From the NCBI RefSeq assembly GCF_003865365.1, contig NZ_RQVR01000001.1, positions 63,118-127,117 of the forward strand: a stretch of 64,000 nt of DNA. The letters run 5' to 3'. Position 1 is the stretch's first letter, and each line of letters opens with the position of its first letter. Shown piece after piece: positions 8,899-17,588 of the stretch. The notes beneath the pieces were generated by a model. That model did not search any database and was not told the origin of the DNA. It saw only the letters and a program-made list of their open reading frames with translations. This stretch comes from Flavobacterium macacae (GTDB taxonomy: Bacteria > Bacteroidota > Bacteroidia > Flavobacteriales > Flavobacteriaceae). Position numbers and translations under genes: made by a program.

Positions 8899-10257
8899 AT
8901 GAAAAGAATTTTACTAGTAGCATTTTTATTTACAGTAAATAGCATGCTTTCGCAGACGATCGGCATTCAGTCTTTTGCCACCGGATTTACAAGTCCGACA
9001 GAAGTTGTGAATGCAGGAGATTCTCGCTTATTCGTTGTGCAACAAAACGGAATCATCAAGATTTTAAATTCTAATGGCGTGACCAATGCCACTGCCTTTT
9101 TGAATATTTCTACTTTGGTACAAAACTCTGGTGAACAAGGATTATTAGGACTTGCTTTTCATCCAAATTACAGCACAAATGGCTTTTTCTTTGTCAATTA
9201 TATCAATCCTTCGGGCGATACGGTAATTGCAAGATATACGGTTTCTGGCGACGCCAGTGTTGCCAATGCGTCCAGCGCGCAAATTGTCTTGACGATCGAC
9301 CAACCTTCTACAACCAACCACAATGGAGGTACAATGAAATTTGGTCCTGACGGTTTTTTATATATCGGAATGGGTGATGGTGGCGATGGCGGTGCTCGTT
9401 CTCAAAACCTCAATGATTTGTTAGGTAAAATGCTTCGAATTGATGTGAATTCGGGGACAACTTATGGAATTCCTGCCGGAAATCCTTATGCAGGAGCAAC
9501 TACTGGCGCGGATGAAATTTGGGCAATTGGACTTCGAAATCCGTGGAAATTTTCTTTCAACAGAACCAATGGCGATTTGTGGATTGCCGACGTAGGTCAA
9601 AGTCAAGTAGAAGAAATCAATAAAGTTTTGCCAACGACGGCGGGCTTAAATTATGGCTGGAGATGTTATGAAGGAAACAGCGTTTACAACAACACCGGAT
9701 GTCCTGGAATGAGCACGATGACTTTTCCTTTTGCGCAATATTCGCATGCTGACGGATGTTCCATCACGGGCGGTTATGCATACACGGGAAGTATGTATCC
9801 CAATTTTGCCAACAAATATTTCTTTGCGGATTATTGTAGAAATCGAATTGGAACCGTCAATTCTGCTGGCGTAATTACCTACACGCCAAACTTTACAGGA
9901 AACAATAATTTCACCACTTTTGGAGAAGATTTTAATGGTGAATTGTACATCGCTTCTTCTGGAGGAACGGTTTACAAAATAATCGATACGTCTTTAAATA
10001 GAGACAGCTTTGCGCACAACGGCTTTTTAATGGCTCCAAATCCTGCCGACGAACGAATTGTAATTTCAAATAAGAATGGTGCAATTTTAAACCACCTTTC
10101 AGTTATTGATTTATCTGGAAAATTGGTGATGGAAATGCCTTTAGAAAATACTTCAGAACATACTATTGACACCAGCTTTCTTGAAACCGGAATGTATTTG
10201 GTGCGGTTGCAGGATGTTGCTGGAAATAAATTTACGTCCAAATTAAGCATTCGATAA
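8899..10257 (+). CDS. PQQ-dependent sugar dehydrogenase-like protein with T9SS sorting tail
   Basis: A cleavable signal peptide (ends near ...NSMLSQ) precedes a glucose/sorbosone dehydrogenase beta-propeller. Family hallmarks are the TTNHNGGTMKFGPDGFLY segment, the MGDGGDGG loop and the GLRNPWKFSFNRTNGDLWIADVGQ-type stretch (read at about residues 213-235). The last ~80 residues, beginning MAPNPADERIVISN and ending YLVRLQDVAGNKFTSKLSIR, are a type A C-terminal sorting domain for type IX secretion. The product is therefore exported across the outer membrane. Actual PQQ use and substrate cannot be told from sequence. Confidence 0.9.
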   Translation: MKRILLVAFLFTVNSMLSQTIGIQSFATGFTSPTEVVNAGDSRLFVVQQNGIIKILNSNGVTNATAFLNISTLVQNSGEQGLLGLAFHPNYSTNGFFFVNYINPSGDTVIARYTVSGDASVANASSAQIVLTIDQPSTTNHNGGTMKFGPDGFLYIGMGDGGDGGARSQNLNDLLGKMLRIDVNSGTTYGIPAGNPYAGATTGADEIWAIGLRNPWKFSFNRTNGDLWIADVGQSQVEEINKVLPTTAGLNYGWRCYEGNSVYNNTGCPGMSTMTFPFAQYSHADGCSITGGYAYTGSMYPNFANKYFFADYCRNRIGTVNSAGVITYTPNFTGNNNFTTFGEDFNGELYIASSGGTVYKIIDTSLNRDSFAHNGFLMAPNPADERIVISNKNGAILNHLSVIDLSGKLVMEMPLENTSEHTIDTSFLETGMYLVRLQDVAGNKFTSKLSIR

Positions 10258-10332
10258 GTTACTGAAATACAGTTTTAAGCTTTCAATGTACTGAGATGCT
10301 TACAACTAATAAATAAGGGTTTGTTATTAATT

Positions 10333-10370
10333 AAAAAAGGCTCGTGATAGTAACTATCACGAGCCTTTTT
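10333..10370. terminator. Bidirectional Rho-independent terminator
   Basis: A perfect 12-bp stem (GGCTCGTGATAG) with a 3-nt loop is flanked by an A tract on the left and a T tract on the right. It therefore terminates both the plus-strand sugar dehydrogenase gene and the convergent ompA-family gene. Confidence 0.9.
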
Positions 10371-10426
10371 CTTTTTATAATCCAAGAAACGTAACGCTTT
10401 GCATCTAATTTCTTCAGTACTTATTC

Positions 10427-11386
10427 TTACAAGTCATTCAACATTTTAGAAATTTCATCCAACTTCGGAGTCAAGATAATCTCGATTCTTCTGTTTTTTG
10501 CTTTTCCTTCAGCGGTTGTGTTTGGTGCCAAGGGAGCAAATTCTCCACGGCCCGCTGCCGTCAAATTCTTTTTGTCAACAGCTTTATTTTCAGCGATGAT
10601 ATTTACAATTGCAGTCGCACGTTTTGTAGATAAATCCCAGTTATCAACGATTTGGCCCGTTCCGCCGTAAGGCACGTTATCAGTATGGCCTTCTATTAAA
10701 ACAGAGATGTCTGGATTCACGCCCAGAACTTTTCCAACTTCCACAACGGCACGTTTTCCTTCGGTTCCAACAGCCCAAGAACCCGAACCAAAAAGCAATT
10801 TATTTTCCATCGAGACATATACTTTTCCATTTTTTTGCTCTACCGTAAGACCTTTTCCTTCAAAGCTGTTCAGTGCTTTTGAAAGTGTTTCTTTCAGCTT
10901 TCGCATGCTTTCTTCTTTGGCTGCGATCATTCCTTCCAGCTCATCCACGCGTGCTGAACGGCTTTTTAATTCTGTTTGCAGCTTGTTCAATCTTTCTTGT
11001 TCAGCCGCCAATGCTTTTTCTTTGGCTTCTAATTGTGCCAAAAGTTCGCGGTTCTTTTTCATATTGGTATCTAAAGCGTCATCACTATTTTTTTCTAATG
11101 CTGAATAAGAAGACTTTAGCGTATTCAACTTGCCCGATGCTGCCGCGTAATCAGCTGCCAATTTATCTCTTTCGGCTTTCAATTTATCCAATTGTGATTT
11201 TAAATCTTTTGATTCTAAATCTAATTGGTTTTTGGCTTGTGCCAAGTCGCCATTTTCATCAGACAGGCTTCTGTTTTCTTTTTTTAAGTTGGCATATTTG
11301 CTTTCTAATTCTTTGTACACTTTTGATGAAACGCAGGATGTTGTCAGGGCCAACGCCAATAAGCCGAGGGAAACTTTTTTAATCAT
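10427..11386 (-). CDS. OmpA-family lipoprotein with long coiled coil
   Basis: The signal sequence ends in a lipobox (LALTTSC), giving an outer-membrane lipoprotein. Residues ~25-175 form a charged heptad-like coiled coil. The C-terminal ~120 residues are an OmpA peptidoglycan-binding domain with LIEGHTDNVPYGG, WDLSTKRA and the terminal KNRRIEIIL motif. The protein probably tethers the outer membrane to peptidoglycan and acts as a structural spacer. It is convergent with the upstream dehydrogenase and shares its terminator; a lipoprotein gene follows upstream at 41 bp. Confidence 0.92.
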   Translation of the reverse strand: MIKKVSLGLLALALTTSCVSSKVYKELESKYANLKKENRSLSDENGDLAQAKNQLDLESKDLKSQLDKLKAERDKLAADYAAASGKLNTLKSSYSALEKNSDDALDTNMKKNRELLAQLEAKEKALAAEQERLNKLQTELKSRSARVDELEGMIAAKEESMRKLKETLSKALNSFEGKGLTVEQKNGKVYVSMENKLLFGSGSWAVGTEGKRAVVEVGKVLGVNPDISVLIEGHTDNVPYGGTGQIVDNWDLSTKRATAIVNIIAENKAVDKKNLTAAGRGEFAPLAPNTTAEGKAKNRRIEIILTPKLDEISKMLNDL

Positions 11387-11427
11387 AATTTAAGTTTAAT
11401 ATATGTGTAATTTAGTTTTTTTAATTT

Positions 11428-12048
11428 CTACTTGTAAATAATTTTAATTGGTCCTTTTTTAGCATTTGGCCAGTCAAAAGCTGGTTTCAAAACCTTTAAA
11501 CCTTGAATATCTCTTTCAAAATTATCTTTTAAGTAAATCATCGTATCGGTTTTTGAGGCATATTCATCAATAAATAAATCTCCAATATAAACGATTTCTC
11601 CTTTTTTTACTTCAAATGGGATTGAAAATCCTCCAGACAAACTAGTTCTCGAATTGCCTGCAAATCCCATATTTGCATATCTGACATGAGACAAATCATA
11701 GTGCCCTGGTTTTCTTGGAATTGCAAAAAGATATGTTTTACCATCTTCAAGTTGCCCTTTATGTTTCAATCGCACAATTTGTTCCGGACTAATTATGAAT
11801 TCTCCCGAATTCTTTTTTGCCACTTTTTCATCAGAATCTAACGATTTGATAAGTGGAAAATACATATTTGATGTAGGCTTTGTCTCTGGAAAAGAAACGC
11901 TTCCGACAATCAATCCGGTTTCAGAAAATGGACTGAAGGTAAGTTGAGAACTAACCGCTGAACTCGCTACTGTACAAGCTTGCATAACCATTAGTATTGA
12001 AAATAAAGCAAAACCTGTTACGGCTACTTTAAGAAACTTTTTTTTCAT
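11428..12048 (-). CDS. Hypothetical exported lipoprotein
   Basis: The N-terminus has a signal peptide with a lipobox-like FSILMVMQAC, so a lipid anchor is likely. The remaining ~180 residues look like a mainly beta domain (repeated KGQLEDGKTYLFAI- and GEIVYIGDLFIDEY-like strands). I do not recognise the family. It lies 41 bp upstream of the OmpA-family gene on the same strand and may be cotranscribed with it. The 182-bp gap behind it, before xth, holds nothing I can support. Confidence 0.7.
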   Translation of the reverse strand: MKKKFLKVAVTGFALFSILMVMQACTVASSAVSSQLTFSPFSETGLIVGSVSFPETKPTSNMYFPLIKSLDSDEKVAKKNSGEFIISPEQIVRLKHKGQLEDGKTYLFAIPRKPGHYDLSHVRYANMGFAGNSRTSLSGGFSIPFEVKKGEIVYIGDLFIDEYASKTDTMIYLKDNFERDIQGLKVLKPAFDWPNAKKGPIKIIYK

Positions 12049-12230
12049 TAATTCTAAATTTTATTTATTTCAAAATGGAATAGCCCAGATTGAAAGGGAA
12101 ATCCTTTTTGCAGATGACTATTTTTTCATGCAGAAAAAAAGCGACCAGCGGAAGCTCTTTTTTATTCGTGCAAAAAAAGGAATTTGCAGAAAAGATTGTA
12201 CTGAAATGCTGGAAATAGCTTCGGAAAATC

Positions 12231-12992
12231 TTACTCAATTTCTACCAAAACCGGACAATGGTCTGAATGTTTGGCGTCTGGCAAAATCACCGAACGCGTT
12301 AACCTGTTCTCAATTGTTTTGCTGGCCAAAATGTAATCAATTCGCCAGCCTTTATTGTTTCCTCTGGCACCAGCGCGGTAACTCCACCAAGTGTAATGGT
12401 GCGGATCTTTGTTAAAATGACGGAAAGAATCGACGAATCCGTTTTTCATAAAAAGATCCAGCCAGCTTCTTTCTTGAGGCAAAAATCCGGAAACCTTTGC
12501 ATTTCTCACCGGATCGTGAATGTCAATTGCTTCATGGCAGATGTTGTAATCGCCACAGATCAAAAGATTTGGGATCTCTTTTTTCAGTTCGGTAATGTAA
12601 TTTTGGAAGTCGTCCATAAACATAAATTTGTGGTCTAATCTCAAAATATTGGTGCCGGAAGGCAGGTACAAGCTCATCACTGAAAAATCGTCATAATCCA
12701 CACGAAGGTTTCGTCCTTCAAAATCCATATGCTCAATTCCCGTACCAAAAACTACATTGTTTGGTTTTGTTTTACACAAAACGGCTACGCCGCTATATCC
12801 TTTTTTTTGTGCCGGAAACCAATAATTATAAGGATAACCTGCTTTTTCAAATTCGTCCAGCGGAATTTGTTCTGGAGTTGCTTTTATTTCTTGAAGACAA
12901 ATGATGTCTGGACTGGCCTGTTCAAGCCATTTAAGGAAACCTTTGGCGATTGCCGCCCGGATTCCGTTGACATTATAGGAGATGATTCTCAT
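12231..12992 (-). CDS. xth: Exodeoxyribonuclease III (AP endonuclease)
   Basis: ExoIII-type enzymes cut DNA at abasic sites in base-excision repair. The 253-residue protein has the full EEP signature: RIISYNVNGIRAA at the start, PDIICLQEIKA with the metal-binding Glu, the active-site region YSGVAVLCK, ICGDYNICHEAID, and the terminal WRIDYILAS...DAKHSDHCPV with the catalytic Asp-His. I place the start at MRIISYNVNG because the in-frame sequence upstream (to 13043) is not conserved-looking. It is divergent from olsF. Confidence 0.94.
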   Translation of the reverse strand: MRIISYNVNGIRAAIAKGFLKWLEQASPDIICLQEIKATPEQIPLDEFEKAGYPYNYWFPAQKKGYSGVAVLCKTKPNNVVFGTGIEHMDFEGRNLRVDYDDFSVMSLYLPSGTNILRLDHKFMFMDDFQNYITELKKEIPNLLICGDYNICHEAIDIHDPVRNAKVSGFLPQERSWLDLFMKNGFVDSFRHFNKDPHHYTWWSYRAGARGNNKGWRIDYILASKTIENRLTRSVILPDAKHSDHCPVLVEIE

Positions 12993-13139
12993 TGTGATTC
13001 CAATTTTGGATTTTTCAAAAGTAAGTAAAAAAAGATTAACCATTAATTAAAATCTCTTTGATAGTGGGTGCAAAAAAATCAGTCTGTTAAATCAATTTTG
13101 CTATCTTTGTTTTTTTACGCACGAAAACAAAAAATGTAA

Positions 13140-14948
13140 ATGGGTCTAGTCACCGCTAAGGAAGTTGCAAAAGCAATAAACACTGACAAATATGGGGTTT
13201 TGGGAACGTTTTCTGGCTGGTTGCTTATGAAAATACTCAAAATTTCTACCTTAAATAAAATCTACGACAGGAATAAACATTTAAAAGATGTGGAATTCCT
13301 GAATGCAATATTGGACGAATTTCAGATAAAATTTGAAATTCCGGAGGAAGATTTAAAGCGATTGCCAAAAGACGGCGCTTACATTACCATATCAAACCAT
13401 CCACTTGGCGGAATTGACGGCATTTTATTATTAAAATTAATGCTTGACAGAGAGCCTAATTTTAAGATTATTGCCAATTTTTTACTGCACCGAATTGACC
13501 CGATGAAACCTTATATCATGCCGGTGAATCCTTTTGAAACACACAAGGATGCCAAATCAAGCGTGATCGGAATCAAGGAAACGCTTCGTCATTTGAGCGA
13601 CGGAAAACCATTGGGAATGTTTCCTGCGGGAGAAGTTTCTACTTATAAAGACGGCAAATTGGTGGTGGACAAACCTTGGGAAGAAGGCGCGATTAAAATC
13701 ATTAAAAAAGCGAAAGTTCCTGTGGTGCCCATTTATTTCCACGCCAAAAACAGCCGTTTGTTTTACCTGCTTTCAAAATTGGATGACACTTTAAGAACAG
13801 CGAAACTTCCGTCAGAATTATTGACTCAAAAAGATCGCGTTATAAAAGTAAGGATTGGAAAAGCGATTTCTGTAAATGAACAGAATGAGCATGAATCAAT
13901 TGAAGAATATTCTGAATTTTTAAGAAGAAAAACCTATATGCTGGCCAATCCTTTTGAGAAGGAAAGCAAGCTTTTGGATACTTCTAATTTAAAAATTTCA
14001 AGAAGTCCGAAGGAAATTGCAATGCCTGCAAATCACGATCAAATTGTAAAAGAAGTTGATGCTTTAAGAAACACGGATTGCCGCTTGCTGCAAAGCAAAA
14101 ACTATGAAGTTTTCTTTACGGAAGCGAATAAAATTCCGAATGTTTTGCACGAAATCGGAAGGCTTCGTGAAATTACTTTCAGGGAAGTTGGCGAAGGAAC
14201 CAATGAGTCTTTAGACTTAGACCGTTTTGACAAATATTACCACCACATGTTTTTGTGGGACGATGATACCAAGCAAATTGCGGGTGCGTACCGAATGGGA
14301 TTGGGTTCTGAAATTTATCCAAAATACGGAATTGACGGATTTTATCTTCAGGAACTTTTTAGATTTGAGCCCGAATTGCACGACATGATGAACAAATCAA
14401 TTGAAATGGGACGCGCTTTCATTACTAAAGATTTTCAACAAAAGCCGATGCCTTTATTTTTGCTGTGGAAAGGAATCATGCACACAACCTTGCGTTATCC
14501 AGAACATAAGTTTTTAATCGGTGGCGTGAGCATCAGCAATCAATTTTCAGATTTTTCAAAATCGCTGATGATTGAATTTATGAAGTCGCATTATTATGAC
14601 CCTTACATTGCGCAATACGTGCATCCAAAGAAGGAGTTTAAAGTAAAACTGAAAGACGCCGACAAAGATTTTATTTTTGATGAAGCCGAAGCGGATTTAA
14701 ATAAATTTGATAAAATTATTGATGAACTGGAACCGGGCAGCCTGCGTTTGCCCGTTTTGATCAAAAAATACATCAAGCAAAATGCGCGCGTAGTCGCTTT
14801 TAACGTCGATCCGCTCTTTAACAATGCCGTTGACGGATTAATGTACATCAGAATCTCTGATATTCCCGAAAGCACCATGAAGCCTGTAATGGAAGAATTT
14901 CAAGCCGAATTAGAGCGAAAGCTGATTGAAAAAGGTGAAAAATTATAA
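13140..14948 (+). CDS. olsF: Bifunctional PlsC-GNAT acyltransferase, OlsF-type ornithine lipid synthase
   Basis: The N-terminal half (about residues 60-290) is a lysophospholipid-acyltransferase domain with NHPLGGIDG (the NHx4D motif) and FPAGEVST. The C-terminal half (about residues 320-590) is a hemolysin/OlsB-like N-acyltransferase with REITFREVGEGTN and FYLQELFRF. This fused order matches OlsF, shown for Serratia and Flavobacterium johnsoniae homologues to make ornithine lipids alone. Related Bacteroides enzymes (GlsA/GlsB) make glycine lipids, so the amino acid used here is inference. A TATCTTTG -7 box lies at 13102-13109 and a terminator follows. Confidence 0.78.
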   Translation: MGLVTAKEVAKAINTDKYGVLGTFSGWLLMKILKISTLNKIYDRNKHLKDVEFLNAILDEFQIKFEIPEEDLKRLPKDGAYITISNHPLGGIDGILLLKLMLDREPNFKIIANFLLHRIDPMKPYIMPVNPFETHKDAKSSVIGIKETLRHLSDGKPLGMFPAGEVSTYKDGKLVVDKPWEEGAIKIIKKAKVPVVPIYFHAKNSRLFYLLSKLDDTLRTAKLPSELLTQKDRVIKVRIGKAISVNEQNEHESIEEYSEFLRRKTYMLANPFEKESKLLDTSNLKISRSPKEIAMPANHDQIVKEVDALRNTDCRLLQSKNYEVFFTEANKIPNVLHEIGRLREITFREVGEGTNESLDLDRFDKYYHHMFLWDDDTKQIAGAYRMGLGSEIYPKYGIDGFYLQELFRFEPELHDMMNKSIEMGRAFITKDFQQKPMPLFLLWKGIMHTTLRYPEHKFLIGGVSISNQFSDFSKSLMIEFMKSHYYDPYIAQYVHPKKEFKVKLKDADKDFIFDEAEADLNKFDKIIDELEPGSLRLPVLIKKYIKQNARVVAFNVDPLFNNAVDGLMYIRISDIPESTMKPVMEEFQAELERKLIEKGEKL

Positions 14949-14951
14949 AAT

Positions 14952-14983
14952 AAAAAACCCAAGATGACTGTCTTGGGTTTTTT
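14952..14983. terminator. Bidirectional Rho-independent terminator
   Basis: A 13-bp perfect stem AAAAAACCCAAGA with a 6-nt loop gives A and T tracts on either side. It sits 3 bp after olsF and 13 bp from the stop of the convergent DUF2752 gene, serving both. Confidence 0.92.
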
Positions 14984-14996
14984 ATTTCAATTAGGT

Positions 14997-15470
14997 TTAT
15001 CTCCAGATCGATTCTTTTATTATTTCTTCAGAAGTATGATCTTTTACAAAGTAAACCAACCTTCCGAGATGGTAAGAAACTAAAATGATTCCTAAAAAAT
15101 AGGCTATTTTTTTGCTGTAAAAAATGGAGTTAAAATATTCTTTTCCGGAGATTAATTCTGCCGTTAGCGTTATTACTACTACGATGCAAAACACAAAGGC
15201 AAAGGGCCCGAAAAGATGATACGAGAAACTTTTCGCTACATCTCCTTCATATAAATAAACCAAAGATTTTGTGATGCCGCAACCTGGGCACGGAAATCCA
15301 GTAAGCATTTTAAACGGACACAGCGACTGATCGGTTTGAAGATGGTCATGATCGTTGTGCAGCATCAAAAAAAACGGAATTACCAGAGTCAATAGCGCGC
15401 CAGCAATTCCGAAAATTTTTAATTTCAATTTTTTATTATCTGTATAATTTATTGATATCACCTTGAACAA
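14997..15470 (-). CDS. DUF2752 family membrane protein
   Basis: The 157-residue protein has the DUF2752 signature CPFKMLTGFPCPGCGITKS (about residues 51-69), with conserved cysteines between membrane segments, and four predicted helices. The family has no established function; the Cys pairs suggest metal or redox chemistry, which is only inference. Its start overlaps the end of the upstream DUF4234-like gene by 35 bp, so the two are translationally coupled. The two genes commonly travel together in Bacteroidota. Confidence 0.82.
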   Translation of the reverse strand: MFKVISINYTDNKKLKLKIFGIAGALLTLVIPFFLMLHNDHDHLQTDQSLCPFKMLTGFPCPGCGITKSLVYLYEGDVAKSFSYHLFGPFAFVFCIVVVITLTAELISGKEYFNSIFYSKKIAYFLGIILVSYHLGRLVYFVKDHTSEEIIKESIWR

Positions 15471-15807
15471 TCATTGCGGCAACCATTGGAAACAAGAAAC
15501 CTAAAATTAATAATAATGTAGATTGGTCTTTCCCTGGTTCCCCAGTTCTTTCATAAATTTTTGGCAAGCCTTCTCTTCCTGCCAAGTAGTAAAAATACAA
15601 ATTTACCGGCATACAGCACCCAGAAAAAATGGCAATCGGCTGTGAAATCACTTCACGGTCTGCAACAGCATTGATCACTTCTGCCACTTTAATGTTCCAG
15701 TAAATTAAGTAAATACCGCAGGTAAGAATTCCGAAAACTAAGACTAAAATTGGATCCACGTTAAATACGGGAATCGGATTGTTTTTTTGAGGATTTATTA
15801 TTTCCAT
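15436..15807 (-). CDS. Small CCC-motif membrane protein, DUF4234-like
   Basis: The 123-residue protein has two to three membrane segments and the pattern FGILTCGIYLIYWNIKVAEV characteristic of DUF4234-like/CD225-like small membrane proteins. A Cys-Cys pair (FSGCCMPVNLYFYYL) lies in the second segment. Function unknown. It overlaps the downstream DUF2752 gene by 35 bp and is probably the first gene of a two-gene operon. Confidence 0.7.
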   Translation of the reverse strand: MEIINPQKNNPIPVFNVDPILVLVFGILTCGIYLIYWNIKVAEVINAVADREVISQPIAIFSGCCMPVNLYFYYLAGREGLPKIYERTGEPGKDQSTLLLILGFLFPMVAAMIVQGDINKLYR

Positions 15808-15936
15808 TTATGATTATGGTTTTTGGGTTTGTTGGGATAAAATTAACAAAAATTATAAGACATAAAAGAATTTATTTAAATTTATTATAAATAAAACATC
15901 TTTTGAATTAAAATTTATTTGTTATCTACAGCTTCT

Positions 15937-17295
15937 TTATTCAAAAACACTGTCAATCGGTTCCCAAAGCTCAATTTTATTTCCTTCTAAATCCAGTATC
16001 CAAGCGAATTTTCCATAGTCGTGACTTTCCATCTCACCAATTACCTGCACCTTTTCTTCTTTAAATTTTTCGAGCAGCTTTTCTAAATTTTCTACTCTAA
16101 AATTCTGCATAAATTGTTTTTCCGAAGGTTCGAAATACTTGGTATCGTCTTTAAAGGGCGACCATTGCGTGGAACATCTTTCGCCTTTTTCATTTTTCCA
16201 CCAAAAGGTACAGCCATAATCGTCCGTATTCAAATTAAGGTGTTTTTTATACCAATTTTTTAATTCCGAAGGATTTTCAGATTTGAAGAAAAAACCGCCA
16301 ATTCCGGTTACTCTTTTTTCTTCTTTCTCTAGCTGGATTTCTCCAAAATAATGGGCTTTGATTTTATGAACAATGACCTGAGACAATTTCACGTGGCTTT
16401 CAAAAGTCCAGCCCGCAATGTGCGGGGAAAGAATCACGTTTTCAGAATCTAATAAATATTGAAAGGCGTCAGGAATGGAATCTGCTTCAAAAAGGGTTTC
16501 AAACGACAATTTTTCATACTCTAAAACATCTAGACCGGCACCTAAAATCTTACCTGACTTCAGGGCTTCGGCCAAATCTGCCGTGACTACATTTTTTCCG
16601 CGTGAGGTATTTATCAACCAAAAAGGTTTTGAAAAAGCATTGATATATTTAGTATCAACCAGTTTATCTGTTTCCGATGTCCACGGGATATGAAGGCTCA
16701 ACACATCTGATTTTTGCTGTAATTCTTCTAAAGAAACTTGCTTTGCATTGTCATCGCCCACATTTTTTTTGATATCATAACACAAAACTTTCACATCAAA
16801 ACCACGCAATTTTTTGGCAAACGATTTACCCATATTTCCATAACCAATGATTCCAACGGTTTTGCCGTCCAGTTCGTGGCCGCGGTTTTTTTCACGGTTC
16901 CAATGCCCGGCACGAATTTCTTTATCGGCTTGGTTTAACTTATTAAAAAGCGACAACAGCATTCCAAGAGAATGTTCGCCAACGGCATTTCTGTTTCCTT
17001 CTGGCGCCGCAATCAGTTTGATGTTCTTGCTTTTGGCATAATCGGTGTCGATGCTTTCCAAACCGGCTCCGACTCTGGCAATAAACTGCAAGTTTTTGCC
17101 TTTGTCTAAAAAAGTTCTGTCGATATTGAATCGGCTTCTGATTATGATTCCGTGATAGTCGTGGATTTTTTCTTCGATTGCTTCTTTTGATGATTTGAAA
17201 TCTTCATGGTTGGTAAATCCGGCTTCCTGCAATTGCTCCATCATTATTGGATTATTGCTGTCGATGTGAAGGATTTTTATTGTTGCTGGATTCAT
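15937..17295 (-). CDS. D-2-hydroxyacid dehydrogenase fused to a glyoxalase/VOC domain
   Basis: Residues ~1-315 form an NAD-dependent 2-hydroxyacid dehydrogenase related to phosphoglycerate dehydrogenase. The Rossmann motif is VGIIGYGNMGKSF, the catalytic Arg is in INTSRGKN, the Glu in GLDVLEYE and the His in LSPHIAGWT. Residues ~328-452 form a vicinal-oxygen-chelate domain (GIGGFFFKSENPSELKNWY at the start, LDLEGNKIELWEP at the end). Related stand-alone VOC proteins are common; the fusion is unusual. Whether the VOC half has metal ligands is uncertain: His (ESHDYGK) and Glu (IELWEP) candidates are visible. The fusion is continuous with no stop or shift. Confidence 0.85.
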   Translation of the reverse strand: MNPATIKILHIDSNNPIMMEQLQEAGFTNHEDFKSSKEAIEEKIHDYHGIIIRSRFNIDRTFLDKGKNLQFIARVGAGLESIDTDYAKSKNIKLIAAPEGNRNAVGEHSLGMLLSLFNKLNQADKEIRAGHWNREKNRGHELDGKTVGIIGYGNMGKSFAKKLRGFDVKVLCYDIKKNVGDDNAKQVSLEELQQKSDVLSLHIPWTSETDKLVDTKYINAFSKPFWLINTSRGKNVVTADLAEALKSGKILGAGLDVLEYEKLSFETLFEADSIPDAFQYLLDSENVILSPHIAGWTFESHVKLSQVIVHKIKAHYFGEIQLEKEEKRVTGIGGFFFKSENPSELKNWYKKHLNLNTDDYGCTFWWKNEKGERCSTQWSPFKDDTKYFEPSEKQFMQNFRVENLEKLLEKFKEEKVQVIGEMESHDYGKFAWILDLEGNKIELWEPIDSVFE

Positions 17296-17494
17296 TTTCT
17301 ATATTTGAAATTGTTTTTCAAATTTAACGAAAAGCGAGCGAATTTGCAGATTTATTTTAAAAATAGGGATGGTCTATTTCAATAAAATGGAAACCCAAAA
17401 TTTAAGCACTCCAGTAAATATTTACCAGACAAAATTGGATCTTGGAAACCTATCAATAATCTTTTTATGCAACAATTGTTTGAAACAGGGTTTG

Positions 17495-17580
17495 CATGAA
17501 CGATTGAAGCGGCATCCTCTTTAAATTCTTTCTTTACGAATTTAAAAAGATTGAGCGCAAAGCGTGGCCCTTTTGGGTAA
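17495..17580. repeat. Intergenic palindromic element between mgtE and the 2-hydroxyacid dehydrogenase gene
   Basis: Arms at 17514-17528 (ATCCTCTTTAAATTC) and 17538-17551 pair imperfectly around a 9-nt loop. The flanks have a characteristic GC-richer pattern (GAAGCGGCAT on one side, GCGCAAAGCGTGGCCC on the other). It resembles a palindromic element that, from memory, recurs between genes in flavobacterial genomes. The surrounding 293-bp gap has no convincing gene. Confidence 0.5.
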
Positions 17581-17588
17581 TGTCCAAA

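Noticed and set aside
10873..11382. Long plus-strand reading frame (169 codons) over the OmpA-family gene
   Set aside because: It is an antisense shadow: no signal or domain, and the minus-strand frame has a lipobox, coiled coil and OmpA domain.
17387..17524. 45-codon ORF with a CNNC motif in the gap before mgtE
   Set aside because: No ribosome-binding site or family resemblance; part of it lies within the palindromic element.
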